Source of the DNA: Shinella sumterensis | Lineage (GTDB): Bacteria > Pseudomonadota > Alphaproteobacteria > Rhizobiales > Rhizobiaceae | Direction of reading: 5' to 3' | Assembly: GCF_004514425.2 (NCBI RefSeq) | Contig: NZ_MYFN02000012.1 | Coordinates: 106,913 to 170,912 of the forward strand | Length of the DNA: 64,000 nt | Shown: piece by piece, positions 1-9,318 of the stretch | Layout of the letters: each line of letters opens with the position of its first letter | How positions within the stretch are numbered: position 1 is the stretch's first letter | The notes under the pieces: generated by a model | What the model saw: the letters and a program-made list of their open reading frames with translations, nothing else | Told to the model about the DNA's origin: nothing | The model's database searches: none | Made by a program: the position numbers and the translations under genes

Positions 1-844
1 TGAGAATGGCGCCGACAGCGTTGCGGCCGGCAAGTTCCGCAACCGAATCGAACAGCACATCCACCGAAGGACGGTGACCGTTGACGGGATCGCGGTCCAC
101 GAGACGGCAACAGGGGGCGTGCGGATTGGCGACCTGCAGGTGACGCTCGCCACCGGGTGCCAGGTAGATCTTGCCGATTTCCAGGCGCGCGCCGTCCGTG
201 GCCTCCTGCACGACGGGCGCGCAGAGCCTGTTCAGACGGTCGGCGAAGCTCTTGGTGAAGGTCGACGGCATGTGCTGGGTGATGACGGTCGGCGGGCAGT
301 TCACCGGAAATTTCTGCAAAACTGTGATCAACGCTTCGACGCCACCCGTCGACGCGCCGATGGCGATGATCTTGCGGCCAGGCCTGTAGGTGCTGGGACT
401 GGCATGCACCGCGACTGGCGCGATGGGCGGCGGATCGGTGCGCAACCGGCGCTGCGAGCGGGCGGCCGCCTTCACTTTCTCTGCAAGGTCGCTGAAGGGA
501 CGAACCTCGCCCGGTTGCGGCTTGCCGACACAATCGAACGCGCCGATCTCCAGCGCCATCAAGGACGCTTCGGCACCGCGATGGGTCAGGGTCGAGACCA
601 TGATCACCGGCATGGGGCGAAGCTTCATGATCTTGTCGAGAAACTCCAGCCCGTTCATGTTCGGCATCTCGATGTCGAGCGTCACGACATCGGGATCGAG
701 CTGCTTGATCGCGTTGCGGGCTTCCATCGCGTCGCCGGCCTGGCCGATGACGGTCACGTCGGGATCGGCGTTGAGCACGGCCGTGATCAGGCCGCGCATG
801 GTCGGTGAATCGTCGACGACAAGTACGCGTGCGGGTGCCGTCAT
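1..844 (-). CDS. cheB: Protein-glutamate methylesterase/deamidase CheB (partial, C-terminus outside window)
   Basis: Chemotaxis adaptation enzyme that removes methyl groups from receptor glutamates in the cytoplasm. The start ATG is at 844-842 and overlaps the cheR stop (ATGA). Translation begins [18 protein letters not shown], a receiver domain with the acidic pair near residues 11-12 and the phospho-acceptor in the motif [11 protein letters not shown] near residue 57. The catalytic serine motif [12 protein letters not shown] and the histidine motif ITQHMPST follow. The frame stays open to base 1, ending at ...[13 protein letters not shown] just before the expected LTGMGxDGA catalytic aspartate motif, so about 70 residues are missing because of the window edge, not a mutation. 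Last visible gene of the che operon. Confidence 0.95.
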   Translation of the reverse strand, partial: MTAPARVLVVDDSPTMRGLITAVLNADPDVTVIGQAGDAMEARNAIKQLDPDVVTLDIEMPNMNGLEFLDKIMKLRPMPVIMVSTLTHRGAEASLMALEIGAFDCVGKPQPGEVRPFSDLAEKVKAAARSQRRLRTDPPPIAPVAVHASPSTYRPGRKIIAIGASTGGVEALITVLQKFPVNCPPTVITQHMPSTFTKSFADRLNRLCAPVVQEATDGARLEIGKIYLAPGGERHLQVANPHAPCCRLVDRDPVNGHRPSVDVLFDSVAELAGRNAVGAIL

Positions 845-1749
845 GCGCCCCTCCCCCTGTTCTTGCCCGTGTAGCGGTAGGTCGTGATGCCGATATTGTC
901 GAACTGCCCCTTCGCATCGCCCGAAACGCGCTCGGAATGACCGATGTAAAGATGGCCGTTGTCGGCGAGCATGTCGGCGAAGCGGGACCATATCCGCACC
1001 TGCGTCGGCTCGTCGAAATAGATGACGACGTTGCGGCAGAAGATGACATCGAACGGCCCCTTGAACGGCCACTGGGCCATCAGGTTCAGTTCGTTGAAGG
1101 TAATGAGGCGCTTCACCCGGTCGTCGATCTGCCATTTCTGGCGGCCGGCGATCTCGGTCTCGCGGAAGAACTGCTTGCGCATCGCCGGTTCGACGGTTTC
1201 GAGCGCCGTCGCGTCATAGGCGCCGGAGCGGGCGATCGCCAGGATCTTGGGGTCGATATCGGTCGCCAGGATGCGGAAATCGTAATCCGCCGCATTCGGC
1301 ATCATCGAGAGTACCGTAAGGGCGATCGAGTAGGGTTCCTGCCCGTCGGAGCAGGCCGCCGACCAGATGCGCACGCGGCCGCCGTTGCGCGCACGGGCAA
1401 GGAGCTCCGGCAGCACATCGCTGCGAAGATGCTCGAAATGATGGTTCTCACGGAAGAAGCGCGTGAAATTCGTCGTCAGATGCGACAGCATCTCCTTGCG
1501 CGGGCCGGCACCCTCCGGAGAGGACACAAGCGCGCAATAGTCCCGGAAGCCCTTGAGGCCGAGCTGGCGGATATGCTTCGACAGGCGCGAATAGACGAGC
1601 GAGGCCTTCGTCTCGTTGAGGTAGATGCCGGCATCCGCATAGATCATCGCCGCGATCTCGGAGAGGTCGCGACGCGTCAGCGGATACTCGCCGCTTGCGA
1701 GGCATTCGTCCGGAGATTGCCTTGTATCGATGGCCGGAGAATAGGTCAT
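841..1749 (-). CDS. cheR: Chemotaxis protein methyltransferase CheR
   Basis: SAM-dependent methyltransferase that methylates receptor glutamates, opposing CheB. The 302 residues show a helical CheR N-terminal domain (about 20-95, with NFTRFFREN) and a Rossmann methyltransferase domain with SAM-binding [13 protein letters not shown] at about 129-141 (families usually read WSAACSTGEEPYS) and [12 protein letters not shown] further on. It overlaps cheB by 4 bp and cheW by 4 bp, which indicates translational coupling. Length is normal for the family. Confidence 0.95.
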   Translation of the reverse strand: MTYSPAIDTRQSPDECLASGEYPLTRRDLSEIAAMIYADAGIYLNETKASLVYSRLSKHIRQLGLKGFRDYCALVSSPEGAGPRKEMLSHLTTNFTRFFRENHHFEHLRSDVLPELLARARNGGRVRIWSAACSDGQEPYSIALTVLSMMPNAADYDFRILATDIDPKILAIARSGAYDATALETVEPAMRKQFFRETEIAGRQKWQIDDRVKRLITFNELNLMAQWPFKGPFDVIFCRNVVIYFDEPTQVRIWSRFADMLADNGHLYIGHSERVSGDAKGQFDNIGITTYRYTGKNRGRGA

Positions 1750-2210
1750 GCGGCTTCACTTTCGATATGCGGGAACAGGACGCCGAGGTCGATGAGGCAG
1801 ATCATGCGGCCTTCGATCGCGAGAATGCCGCGCGCATAGGCCTTCTCCGTCTCGTTCGCGATGTCGGGCGTGGGCTGGATGTTTTCGTCCGTGATGGTCA
1901 GGATGTCCGACACTGCATCCACGAGCAGCCCCACCGCCGCCGGTCCAACCTGCGCGACGATGATGACATGGCGGACGGTCGGCTCGGTGCGCTTCATGCC
2001 GAGACGCTGCGACATGTCGATGATGGGCAGCACCGCGCCACGCAGGTTGATCACGCCGAGCACATGCGGCGGTGCGTGCGGCATCGGCGTCGCCGGGGTC
2101 CATCCACGGATTTCCCGCACGGACATGATGTTCACGCAGAATTCCTGGTCGCCGATCCTAAAGGCGATCAGTTCATGTCCGTCGATGAGATTCTTGACCG
2201 CGTACGTCAT
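1746..2210 (-). CDS. cheW: Chemotaxis coupling protein CheW
   Basis: Scaffold protein joining receptors to the CheA kinase. The 154-residue CheW domain begins with LIDGHELIAFRIGDQEFCVNI and contains REIRGWTPATPMP and the conserved region INLRGAVLPIIDM, all typical of CheW. It overlaps cheR by 4 bp and starts 6 bp after the cheA stop, between the kinase and the methyltransferase as in the rhizobial che operon. Confidence 0.95.
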   Translation of the reverse strand: MTYAVKNLIDGHELIAFRIGDQEFCVNIMSVREIRGWTPATPMPHAPPHVLGVINLRGAVLPIIDMSQRLGMKRTEPTVRHVIIVAQVGPAAVGLLVDAVSDILTITDENIQPTPDIANETEKAYARGILAIEGRMICLIDLGVLFPHIESEAA

Positions 2211-2216
2211 GGCGTC

Positions 2217-4493
2217 TCAACCGGTGGCAGCAAGCGAGATGTCTTGGCGAAGGGGCTGGCCGCGGGACGCGGCGACAACGGCGTCGACGTCAAGGATAAG
2301 AGCCACCCGTCCGTCGCCCAGGATGGTCGCAGCCGCGATGCCGGGAACGTGGGTGTAGTTGGCCTCGAGGCTCTTGATGACGACCTGGCGCTGACCCTGG
2401 ATCGCATCGACCATGAGGGCGCGCTGGCCACCGCCTTCCGATTCCACGAGGAGCGCAACGCCGTCCATCGGGTTGGCCTGCGTAGAACGGAAATTGAGGA
2501 TCCGTCCGACATCCACCAGCGGGCAGAACGAATTGCGGATCGAGATGAGCCGCTGCGAGGCGCCGAACGAATGAATGGCGGAGGCTTCCGGCTGGAGCGT
2601 CTCGACGATGGCCGTGAGCGGCACGACGAGCGTCTGGCCGGCGACCGTCACCACCATGCCGTCGAGCACGGCGAGCGTCAGCGGCAGGCTCATGGTGAAG
2701 ACCGAACCCTGGCCGGGCTTGGACGAGATGGAGATGCGCCCGCCGAGCGCCTGGATCGAGCGCTTGACCACATCCATGCCGACGCCGCGGCCGGAGAGGT
2801 CCGACACCTTGTCGGCGGTGGAGAAGCCGGCGTGGAAGATCAGGTTGTCGATTTCCTCGTCGGACAGGTTCGCATCGGCGGCGATCAGGTCGTTGTCGAT
2901 CGCCTTCTGGCGCACCTTCTCGCGGTTGATGCCGGCGCCGTCATCGGCAAGCTCGATGACGATGCGGCCCGAGCGGTGCTTCGCGGTCAGGCGGACCGTG
3001 CCTTCGGGGTTCTTGCCGAGCGCCTCGCGCTTCTCCGGCATTTCCAGGCCGTGGTCAACCGCATTGCGGATCATGTGCGTCAGCGGCTCGGCGAGCTTGT
3101 CGATGACGGTCTTGTCGACTTCGGTGTTCTCGCCCTCGGTGATGAGGCGAACGGACTTGCCGGTGATGTCGGCGATTTCACGAACGGTGCGGGCCATGCG
3201 CTGGAACACCGGCTTTACCGGCTGCGCGCGGATCGCCATCACCGAATCCTGGATCTCGCGGGTGAGCTGCTGCAGCTCCTCGAGGCCCATATTGATGGAG
3301 CTGACGCCGTTGTTGTCGTTCTCGACGACGCTCTGCGAGAGCATGGCCTGGTTGATGACCAACTCGCCGACGAGGTTGATCAGGCGGTCGACGCGATCGA
3401 GGTCGACACGGATGGTCTGGCCGGCAGCGGACGCCTGGTTTGCCTGCGCGGCCGTGGCCGCTGCGGCTGCCGCCTTGGCGTTTTCGGCGGCGCGGCTTGC
3501 GACCTGTGCGACCTTGCTGGCGGTGTCGGCGGCGGCAATGGCGGCCGCCGCGTCGCTTTCGCTGGCAACGGGCTCTTCCTCGCCGCCGGCGGCCGGGCCG
3601 TCCTCGAGCAGCGAAAGATCGAAAGGAACGGCCTGCATCGGCGGCTCGTCATCGTCGGCCGCGTCACCCACGATCTCTTCCTCGATCGTGCGGACATCGA
3701 GTTCGCAGTCCCATTCGGCAAATTCGAAGACGGAGCGCACGCCGTCCTCGCCCTTGTCGGTGGTGACGGACACCTTCCAGGAGAAATAGGCTTCCTCCGG
3801 GTTCATCTTGTCCAGCGGCGGCAGCCTGTCCATGTCGCAGTAGACGCTCATCTCGCCGAGGCGGGAAAGATCGCGCAGCAGGAGTACGGCTTCGTTGCCC
3901 TTGGCATAGAGTTCCCGGTTGGGCCGGAAGACGATCTGGCAGGTCGGAACGTATTGCGCAGCCGGCTCGTCGTCGAAATCGCCGAAGGAGAACGGGATCG
4001 GCTGGAAACCCTCGTCATTGACGTCGGGCTTTGCGACGACCGGTGCGGGTTCGGCCGGCTTCGATGCGGCAGCAACCGGCTTCGGTGCAGCGGGTTCCGC
4101 GGCGTGCGTCTCGCCGTGCGCGAGCGCCTCCAGTTCCCGGATGAGCGTGCGGCTGCGCGCTTCATCGACACTGCCGCCGTCACGGGCGGCATTGGTGAGG
4201 TCCGCCAGCACGTCGGCGGATTTCAGCATGACCTTCAGGACATCCTGGGTCGGTTCCAGCTTGTTGGATCGAACGCAATCCAGCGTCGTCTCGAACACAT
4301 GGGCGAACGAGACGAGATCGTCGAGACCGAAGGCGCCGGCGCCGCCCTTGATCGAATGGACAGCGCGGAAAACGGCGTTGACCGTTTCGGGATCGCGGTC
4401 GCCGTCATTCAGCTTCAAAAGCCCGGATTCCAATTCCGCGAGCTGCTCTTCGCACTCCTGGAAGAAGATCTCTTTGATTTCGTTCATATCCAT
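2217..4493 (-). CDS. cheA: Chemotaxis sensor histidine kinase CheA
   Basis: Histidine kinase that phosphorylates CheY and CheB. The domains in 758 residues are an N-terminal Hpt domain with the phospho-histidine in AVHSIKGGAGAFG (His46), a variable P2 region (about 130-330, acidic then Ala-rich), the dimerisation segment from about 365 (DLDRVDRLINLVGELV), a GHKL ATPase with N box HMIRNAVDHGLE and G boxes ADDGAGIN and SGRGVGMDVV, and a C-terminal CheW-like domain. The start could be Met1 or Met3. It lies between cheY and cheW in the operon. Confidence 0.96.
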   Translation of the reverse strand: MDMNEIKEIFFQECEEQLAELESGLLKLNDGDRDPETVNAVFRAVHSIKGGAGAFGLDDLVSFAHVFETTLDCVRSNKLEPTQDVLKVMLKSADVLADLTNAARDGGSVDEARSRTLIRELEALAHGETHAAEPAAPKPVAAASKPAEPAPVVAKPDVNDEGFQPIPFSFGDFDDEPAAQYVPTCQIVFRPNRELYAKGNEAVLLLRDLSRLGEMSVYCDMDRLPPLDKMNPEEAYFSWKVSVTTDKGEDGVRSVFEFAEWDCELDVRTIEEEIVGDAADDDEPPMQAVPFDLSLLEDGPAAGGEEEPVASESDAAAAIAAADTASKVAQVASRAAENAKAAAAAATAAQANQASAAGQTIRVDLDRVDRLINLVGELVINQAMLSQSVVENDNNGVSSINMGLEELQQLTREIQDSVMAIRAQPVKPVFQRMARTVREIADITGKSVRLITEGENTEVDKTVIDKLAEPLTHMIRNAVDHGLEMPEKREALGKNPEGTVRLTAKHRSGRIVIELADDGAGINREKVRQKAIDNDLIAADANLSDEEIDNLIFHAGFSTADKVSDLSGRGVGMDVVKRSIQALGGRISISSKPGQGSVFTMSLPLTLAVLDGMVVTVAGQTLVVPLTAIVETLQPEASAIHSFGASQRLISIRNSFCPLVDVGRILNFRSTQANPMDGVALLVESEGGGQRALMVDAIQGQRQVVIKSLEANYTHVPGIAAATILGDGRVALILDVDAVVAASRGQPLRQDISLAATG

Positions 4494-4518
4494 CGGCAGG
4501 AATCCCGGACTTCGTGAA

Positions 4519-4884
4519 TTAGGCGGTTACGCGCTCGATTGCGTCGATCAGCTTGGTCGGGTCGAACGGCTTGACGATCCAGCCCGTGGCGCCGGCCTGG
4601 CGTGCGCGGTTCTTCTTCTCCGCATCGCTTTCCGTCGTCAGGACGAGAATCGGGATCGCGCGGAACTTCTCATTGCGGCGAACGCCCTCGATGAAGCCGA
4701 AGCCGTCAAGGCGCGGCATGTTGATGTCGGTCACGATGACATCGGGATTGGAGGTTTCCAGAACCTCGAGGCCCTCGACACCGTCTTCGGCCTGGATGGT
4801 CTCGAAGCCCGCATTGTTGAGCGTGACGAGAAGCATGTTCCGGATTGTCCGGGAGTCATCCACGGTCAGTACTTTCTTCTTCAT
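4519..4884 (-). CDS. cheY: Chemotaxis response regulator CheY (CheY1-type)
   Basis: Single-domain receiver of 121 residues. Visible switch residues are the acidic pocket Asp9-Asp10 in LTVDDSRT, phospho-acceptor Asp53 in VTDINMPRLDG, Thr83 in LVLTTES and Lys105 in IVKPF. There is no output domain, so it acts by protein contact. It sits immediately upstream of cheA, the place of cheY1 in Sinorhizobium meliloti, where CheY1 serves as a phosphate sink and CheY2 drives the motor; the sink role here is inferred from position. It overlaps the STAS gene by 4 bp. Confidence 0.93.
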   Translation of the reverse strand: MKKKVLTVDDSRTIRNMLLVTLNNAGFETIQAEDGVEGLEVLETSNPDVIVTDINMPRLDGFGFIEGVRRNEKFRAIPILVLTTESDAEKKNRARQAGATGWIVKPFDPTKLIDAIERVTA

Positions 4885-5180
4885 TGCCTAGCCTCCTGTG
4901 CCAGCAAGTGATCAATGTTCACGCCGATAAGCTGCATGGTTTTCATGAACGGCTCGGACACCTTGGCGAAGGTGAACGGCTGCTTGTCTTCTTCCCAGCT
5001 CTTCGCGCCGGCCATGAGAACCTGCGCGCAGAGCGCACCGACGCGCTCGACGGCCGAAGCGTCAATGACGAGGGGGCCGCCCTTGAGGCCCATGAGCTGC
5101 GCATGCAGCGCCGTCGCCTCGTTGAGATCGAGAACCGGGGCAAGGCTTAGACTTTTCTGAGCGGCTTTCTTGCTCGCCAT
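4881..5180 (-). CDS. STAS-domain protein of the chemotaxis operon
   Basis: A 99-residue single STAS domain: VLDLNEATALHAQL, then GPLVIDASAVERVGALCAQVL (the STAS phospho-serine region, here DASAVERVGALC) and a C-terminal helix. It equals orf2 of the S. meliloti che operon by position, between the cytoplasmic receptor and cheY. Known work on that locus implies a role in array function or signal termination, but the exact function is not evident from sequence. It overlaps cheY by 4 bp. Confidence 0.85.
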   Translation of the reverse strand: MASKKAAQKSLSLAPVLDLNEATALHAQLMGLKGGPLVIDASAVERVGALCAQVLMAGAKSWEEDKQPFTFAKVSEPFMKTMQLIGVNIDHLLAQEARQ

Positions 5181-5306
5181 TACGGTGTTCCTTGTCTGCG
5201 TCTGAGCGAAACCGAGATTGTGTTGCGCGGTGCGGGCGGCTGGTTTTCCTCCGAGGACCGGCTGCGCGCCGTGGAGAACCAGTGACGGGGACGTCTGCTC
5301 GTCATC

Positions 5307-6905
5307 TCAACCTCCATGGCCGACGGCCCGCGCCGTCAGCAGATCGAGCGGAGCGGCCGGAGCCGGAATATCCCGCGCAACGGCACGCGGCGCCGCTTGT
5401 GCAAGACGCTCGGCGCGCTCCTCGCGGGGTGCGGCGACGCGGAATGCGCGGATCGTGCGGCCGAGCTCCAGGATGACCGTGTGAAGATCGCCGCCCATGG
5501 CGCCGACGCGGCCGGCATCCCCGGCATCGGTTTCGAGCGCGCGGCCCGCGCGGTCGATACCGGCGGCCACGCCTTCCAGCCCCTCGGCATCGACGGCGCT
5601 TTCGCGCACGATGCCGGTGATCGCTTCGTTGATGCCTTCGACCTGCCGGACGATGCTGCCGATGGCATCCTGGGTGCGGTGGACGTGCTCGACGCCCGCT
5701 TCGACCTGCGCCTTCGTGCCCGTCACCAGCTGCTTGATCTCACGCGCGGCATCAGCGGAGCGCTGGGCAAGCGCGCGCACTTCCTGCGCCACAACGGCGA
5801 AACCGCGGCCGCTGTCGCCGGCGCGCGCGGCCTCGATGCCGGCATTGAGCGCGAGAAGGTTCGTCTGGAAGGCGATCTCGTCGATCACGCCGATGATCTG
5901 GCCGATCTTCTCGGCGGAAGCCTCGATATCGGCCATGGCCGACATGGCCTCGCCGACGATGCTGCCGCTCCGGGTGACCGAATCCTGCGTCGCCAGCGCG
6001 GCGGACTGCGCCTTGCGGGTTTCGGCAAGCGTCTGGCGAACGCGTTCGACGATGCCGCCAAGTGCGTTTGCGGTCTCCAGCAGGGTGGCCGACTGCTCAC
6101 CCGAGCGGACGGAAAGCGCATGGGCGCCATCGGCAAGCGTGCCGGCAAGACGATCGCCTTCGGCAGCGCGCGCGGCGGCCGAGGAAAGATGCGCCTGGAT
6201 TTCACCAAGCGCTGCGTTCAGGGTCTCCGCCATGTCGCGCCAGGCATCGGGCATCTCGCCTGAGACGCGGCCCGAAAAATCAAGCTGGGAAAGGCCCCGG
6301 ATCGTATCGCCGAAGACTCGGTCGAGTTCGGCGCGGTCTTCGCGGCGTTGCTCGGCGAGCGCCTTGTGGTGGCTGTGGCGCAATTCGTTGAAGCGGAGCG
6401 ACACACCGATCTCCGCATCGATCATCGCCGTGCGCAGGAAGGCGGAAACGAGCTCGGACAGTTCCTTGCGACGGGCCTTGCCGGCGCCGGGCAGGATGGA
6501 TTTCGGCCAGTATTCCTCGATCAGCCCGTTGACGACCGTCTCCATGACGACCGCGTGGCCGGCGATGCGCCAGCGCGGATCGAGGCCCATCTGGCTTTCG
6601 CTGTCGGAGAGAACCTTGACCCGCTCGGCATAAAGCCCGTCAAAGCGGGCGTCGGTCAGCACGTTCCAATGCGCGCTCTGGAGATCGTGGAGGCGATCGA
6701 TCTGGCGCTCGCTCTGGAAATGCCTGGCGGCATCGGGGAATGTCTGGAAACGCTGGAAAAGATCGCGCAGCGCGGTTTCGACGTGACGCTCGAGGGTCTG
6801 GCGGTGGCGGCGCAGCGCATCGCCGTGGGTGGTCTCCATCCCGGCAAAACGCAAACGGTCGCGCAGGCTGGCTGCCTGTCCCGTTCGAGCCTGTTCTGCC
6901 GGCAT
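5307..6905 (-). CDS. Globin-coupled cytoplasmic methyl-accepting chemotaxis protein (IcpA-like)
   Basis: Soluble receptor with no membrane segment. Residues about 1-180 form a protoglobin sensor domain (RDRLRFAGM, HVETALRDLFQRF, then LHDLQSAHWNVL holding the probable haem-proximal histidine). A linker leads to a long coiled-coil MCP signalling domain with the hairpin tip EIAFQTNLLALNAGIEAARAG and GFAVVAQEVRALAQRSADAA. It heads the che operon, as icpA does in S. meliloti, and is expected to sense oxygen or another haem ligand. The start is uncertain: a GTG at 6974 gives 23 more residues, and neither start has a strong Shine-Dalgarno. Confidence 0.9.
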   Translation of the reverse strand: MPAEQARTGQAASLRDRLRFAGMETTHGDALRRHRQTLERHVETALRDLFQRFQTFPDAARHFQSERQIDRLHDLQSAHWNVLTDARFDGLYAERVKVLSDSESQMGLDPRWRIAGHAVVMETVVNGLIEEYWPKSILPGAGKARRKELSELVSAFLRTAMIDAEIGVSLRFNELRHSHHKALAEQRREDRAELDRVFGDTIRGLSQLDFSGRVSGEMPDAWRDMAETLNAALGEIQAHLSSAAARAAEGDRLAGTLADGAHALSVRSGEQSATLLETANALGGIVERVRQTLAETRKAQSAALATQDSVTRSGSIVGEAMSAMADIEASAEKIGQIIGVIDEIAFQTNLLALNAGIEAARAGDSGRGFAVVAQEVRALAQRSADAAREIKQLVTGTKAQVEAGVEHVHRTQDAIGSIVRQVEGINEAITGIVRESAVDAEGLEGVAAGIDRAGRALETDAGDAGRVGAMGGDLHTVILELGRTIRAFRVAAPREERAERLAQAAPRAVARDIPAPAAPLDLLTARAVGHGG

Positions 6906-7321
6906 TTCCTGCACCAATCCGCTCCAAACCAACAATGCCCGGCCGCCGTTTCGGGCGGACGTCTGAACTGTCACATGGGGAGAAGGCCGGCCCGCGGGCC
7001 GTGGCCACGCGGCGGCGTGCCGCCTGAATTCCGGCGCACGAGCATGCCGCCCGTCGATCCATGATCAAATTCGATGAGACTCGAATACCGGCTCAGACCC
7101 GGTACGACGGTTCGGCATCATGCCTGGGTGAGAAAAGGCGATTTTCCCATTCCGACGTGTAAAGCCATGTTTATGGTTAATTCCTTGCCTGAAGGTTAAT
7201 AGTTCATTGGCAGCTTCTGGCTTTGCTAAAATTAACGTGGCTTCCTCTCACATCAGCCCCGCGCAAGCTCGCGCGCGTACAACAAGTCCTCAACTGGCAA
7301 TGACGTCAGAAGGAACGGACA
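6906..7321. other. Intergenic region upstream of the che operon
   Basis: No supported gene. It must hold the che operon promoter (leftward) and the promoter of the small gene at 7322. A direct repeat GGTTAAT occurs at 7175-7181 and 7194-7200, 19 bp apart (close to two helical turns), which could be an operator. No other structure was recognised. Confidence 0.4.
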
Positions 7322-7435
7322 ATGATTGTTCTGGGGCTGGGCGCCACTTTGATTGCAGCAACCACGCTTGCGGCAATCTATCTTCTGATCGACATAGACG
7401 CGACGCGCACGCCTGGAAAAGTACGGGTCTTCTGA
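7322..7435 (+). CDS. Small hydrophobic protein (37 aa), unknown function
   Basis: An ATG at 7322 preceded by GAAGGAACGGACA (AAGGA at good spacing) opens a 37-codon frame ending TGA at 7433-7435. The product starts MIVLGLGATLIAATTLAAIY, one membrane segment, followed by a charged tail LIDIDATRTPGKVRVF. It precedes the GlsB/YeaQ-type gene by 91 bp in the same direction. The good ribosome site and the clean membrane-segment-plus-tail layout support a real gene, but no family is recognised. Confidence 0.5.
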   Translation: MIVLGLGATLIAATTLAAIYLLIDIDATRTPGKVRVF

Positions 7436-7526
7436 GCGGCGAGATTTCGCTGCCAGCCCCTTGCTTTCCTTGCAGAGACTGCCAGATTCAGTCCCGACAG
7501 ACTTCAGCTGTCATAGGGAGCACATC

Positions 7527-7781
7527 ATGGGCATCGAAAGCATTCTCGTATTTCTGATCGTCGGCGCCATTGCCGGCTGGCTCGCAGGCCTTATCGTGTC
7601 GGGCTTCGGCTTTGGCCTTATCGGCAACATCGTCGTCGGCATCGTCGGCGCCTTCATCGCCGGTTTCCTCTTTCCCGCCATCGGCGTCAGCCTGGGCAGC
7701 GGCATCCTCGCCGCCATCCTCCATGCGACGATCGGTGCGGTGGTCCTGCTCGTGCTGATCAAGGTGATCAAGCGGGCCTGA
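7527..7781 (+). CDS. GlsB/YeaQ/YmgE family stress-response membrane protein
   Basis: An 84-residue, Gly-rich protein with three hydrophobic helices (FLIVGAIAGWLAGLIVSG, GLIGNIVVGIVGAFIAGFL, then ILAAILHATIGAVVLLVLI), the hallmark of the transglycosylase-associated/YeaQ family in the inner membrane. The start at 7527 is chosen over an earlier in-frame ATG because AGGGAG lies 6-11 bp upstream and family members begin MGI.. A role in general stress is known for the family only by expression; the biochemical function is unknown. Confidence 0.85.
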   Translation: MGIESILVFLIVGAIAGWLAGLIVSGFGFGLIGNIVVGIVGAFIAGFLFPAIGVSLGSGILAAILHATIGAVVLLVLIKVIKRA

Positions 7782-7797
7782 TTTTCCCTTGCGAAAC

Positions 7798-7831
7798 AAA
7801 AGGCCGTGGCGGGACACCGCCACGGCCTTTT
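7798..7831. terminator. Bidirectional intrinsic terminator
   Basis: A perfect 15-bp inverted repeat: AAAAGGCCGTGGCGG (7798-7812), loop GACA, then CCGCCACGGCCTTTT (7817-7831). With A-run and T-run on its two sides it can end transcription from both the GlsB-like gene and the convergent dehydrogenase gene. Confidence 0.9.
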
Positions 7832-7834
7832 GCA

Positions 7835-8866
7835 TCAGTTGACGCTCACCGGTTTGGAGCGCATGCGCGATACGGTTTCGCGCTCGGCGCGCTTGCAGCG
7901 CATCGGCGGCAGGCCGCGATCCATCAGCGCCATATCCTCCAGCACCATGTCGCCCATCCTCTTGAAGGCGACGTCGAGCGCGCCGGCCCGGTGGGCGGAA
8001 CGCACGAAACCCTTGAGACGGCGCACCGGATGGTCGAGCGGCAAGGGCTCCTCGGGATAGACATCGCTTGCCGCCACGATATGCCCGGAGCCGACGGCAT
8101 TCATCAGCGCCGGGAAGTCCACCACGTCGGCGCGGCTGAGCAGGATGAAGGCCGCGCCCTTGCGCATCGAGGCAAAGGCGTCAGCGCCCAGAAAGCCCTT
8201 GTTGTCGCTGGTCACCGATGCCACGACGAAAACGAAGTCGCTCATGGTGAGGACATCCGCAAGGGACGCCGGCTCGGTGCCCGCTTCCCGCAGCAGCGAC
8301 GGCGGCAGCCAGGGATCGAACACGCGGATCCTCGCGCGGAAGCCGGATAGCACGCGGTTCAGCGCACGCCCGAGATCGCCGAAGCCGACGATACCGATAT
8401 CCGACCCGGACAGAAGCCGTGCGGAGGCATTGCCCTCCCCGCCCCACAATTCACGGCCCTCGCGGAAATCCACATCCGCATCGATCACGCCGCGCGCGAG
8501 GTTCAGCGCCATGGCAAGCCCGAGCTCGGCGACCGGCTCGGCAAAGACCTGCCCCGTCGTCACGACATGGATACCGCGCGCGAACAACACCTCATAGGGC
8601 ATGTTGTTGATGAGGTTGCTCTCGACATTCAGGATGGCGCGCAGCGCCGGCATCCGGGCCAGCGTCTCGGCCGACAGCGGCGGCTGGCCGATGATGTAGC
8701 GCGTCTGCGCCAGCACCGCGTCACCGAGCCCGGCGATATTGTCGGGATCGGCCTCGACGATGCGGTAGGTGCGGTGCAGCTCGGCGCGCGCCGCGGGCGT
8801 GAAGATAAGGTCCAGTGTGCGCGGCTCGGGCGCGCTGATCACCAATGGCAGGCTGTTGTCGGTCAT
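7835..8866 (-). CDS. D-isomer-specific 2-hydroxyacid dehydrogenase family protein
   Basis: A 343-residue NAD(P)-dependent oxidoreductase. An N-terminal catalytic domain is followed by the Rossmann motif IGIVGFGDLGRALNRV, then a segment with the substrate-binding Arg (LLSRADVVDF), the acidic residue near VYPEEPLP, and the catalytic His in RSAHRAGALD. The start at 8866 is preferred because CCGGAGGAGAC precedes it. Substrate is not evident. It stands alone and is convergent with the GlsB-like gene. Confidence 0.85.
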   Translation of the reverse strand: MTDNSLPLVISAPEPRTLDLIFTPAARAELHRTYRIVEADPDNIAGLGDAVLAQTRYIIGQPPLSAETLARMPALRAILNVESNLINNMPYEVLFARGIHVVTTGQVFAEPVAELGLAMALNLARGVIDADVDFREGRELWGGEGNASARLLSGSDIGIVGFGDLGRALNRVLSGFRARIRVFDPWLPPSLLREAGTEPASLADVLTMSDFVFVVASVTSDNKGFLGADAFASMRKGAAFILLSRADVVDFPALMNAVGSGHIVAASDVYPEEPLPLDHPVRRLKGFVRSAHRAGALDVAFKRMGDMVLEDMALMDRGLPPMRCKRAERETVSRMRSKPVSVN

Positions 8867-8920
8867 GTCTCCTCCGGATCGTTCCACACGAGTGGTAGCA
8901 CGAGAACCGAAGGGCCGCGA

Positions 8921-9205
8921 CTAGTAGCCGAGGCCGCGCAGCGCGCGGATGCTGGACGGCGGGAGCACGGTGCTGCTCGACGAAATGCCGTTCTTCTCGC
9001 AGACATAGACATCGCGCGGGAGCCAGTGGCGGCTGCCGCTGCGGCGCACATCCACCTTTTGCTCGCAGACCATGTCACCCTTGCTGCTATAGGCGTCGGT
9101 CGCATCGCTCGGCACCACGCCGGGCAGGTTTTCGAACACCTGCGCCTGCACGACGGGCGGGGACGCCAGAACGGCTATCATGACGAGGGCGGCGCTTATC
9201 TTCAT
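8921..9205 (-). CDS. Small secreted protein, unknown function
   Basis: A 94-residue product with a clear Sec signal peptide (MKISAALVMIAVLASPPVV, cleavage likely after VQA) and a mature region with two cysteines (MVCEQ and YVCEKN) that could form a disulfide in the periplasm. The start at 9205 is preferred because it places the signal peptide at the N-terminus and GGGAAG lies upstream. No family is recognised. Confidence 0.65.
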   Translation of the reverse strand: MKISAALVMIAVLASPPVVQAQVFENLPGVVPSDATDAYSSKGDMVCEQKVDVRRSGSRHWLPRDVYVCEKNGISSSSTVLPPSSIRALRGLGY

Positions 9206-9318
9206 CGTCTTCCCGGCAAAGCCGGCCTTTCGCAATCCATAAAGAGATACCGCTGGCTGGCAACATGCGCTATAGGCCTGCGGATAATTCGACAGCTAAG
9301 ACATAGATGGGGTTTTTC

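Noticed and set aside
1695..4517. A very long open frame (940 codons) on the plus strand opposite cheW and cheA
   Set aside because: It is the antisense shadow of high-GC genes: the minus strand encodes complete CheW and CheA with all motifs, while the plus frame is Arg/Asp-rich without any family feature or ribosome site.
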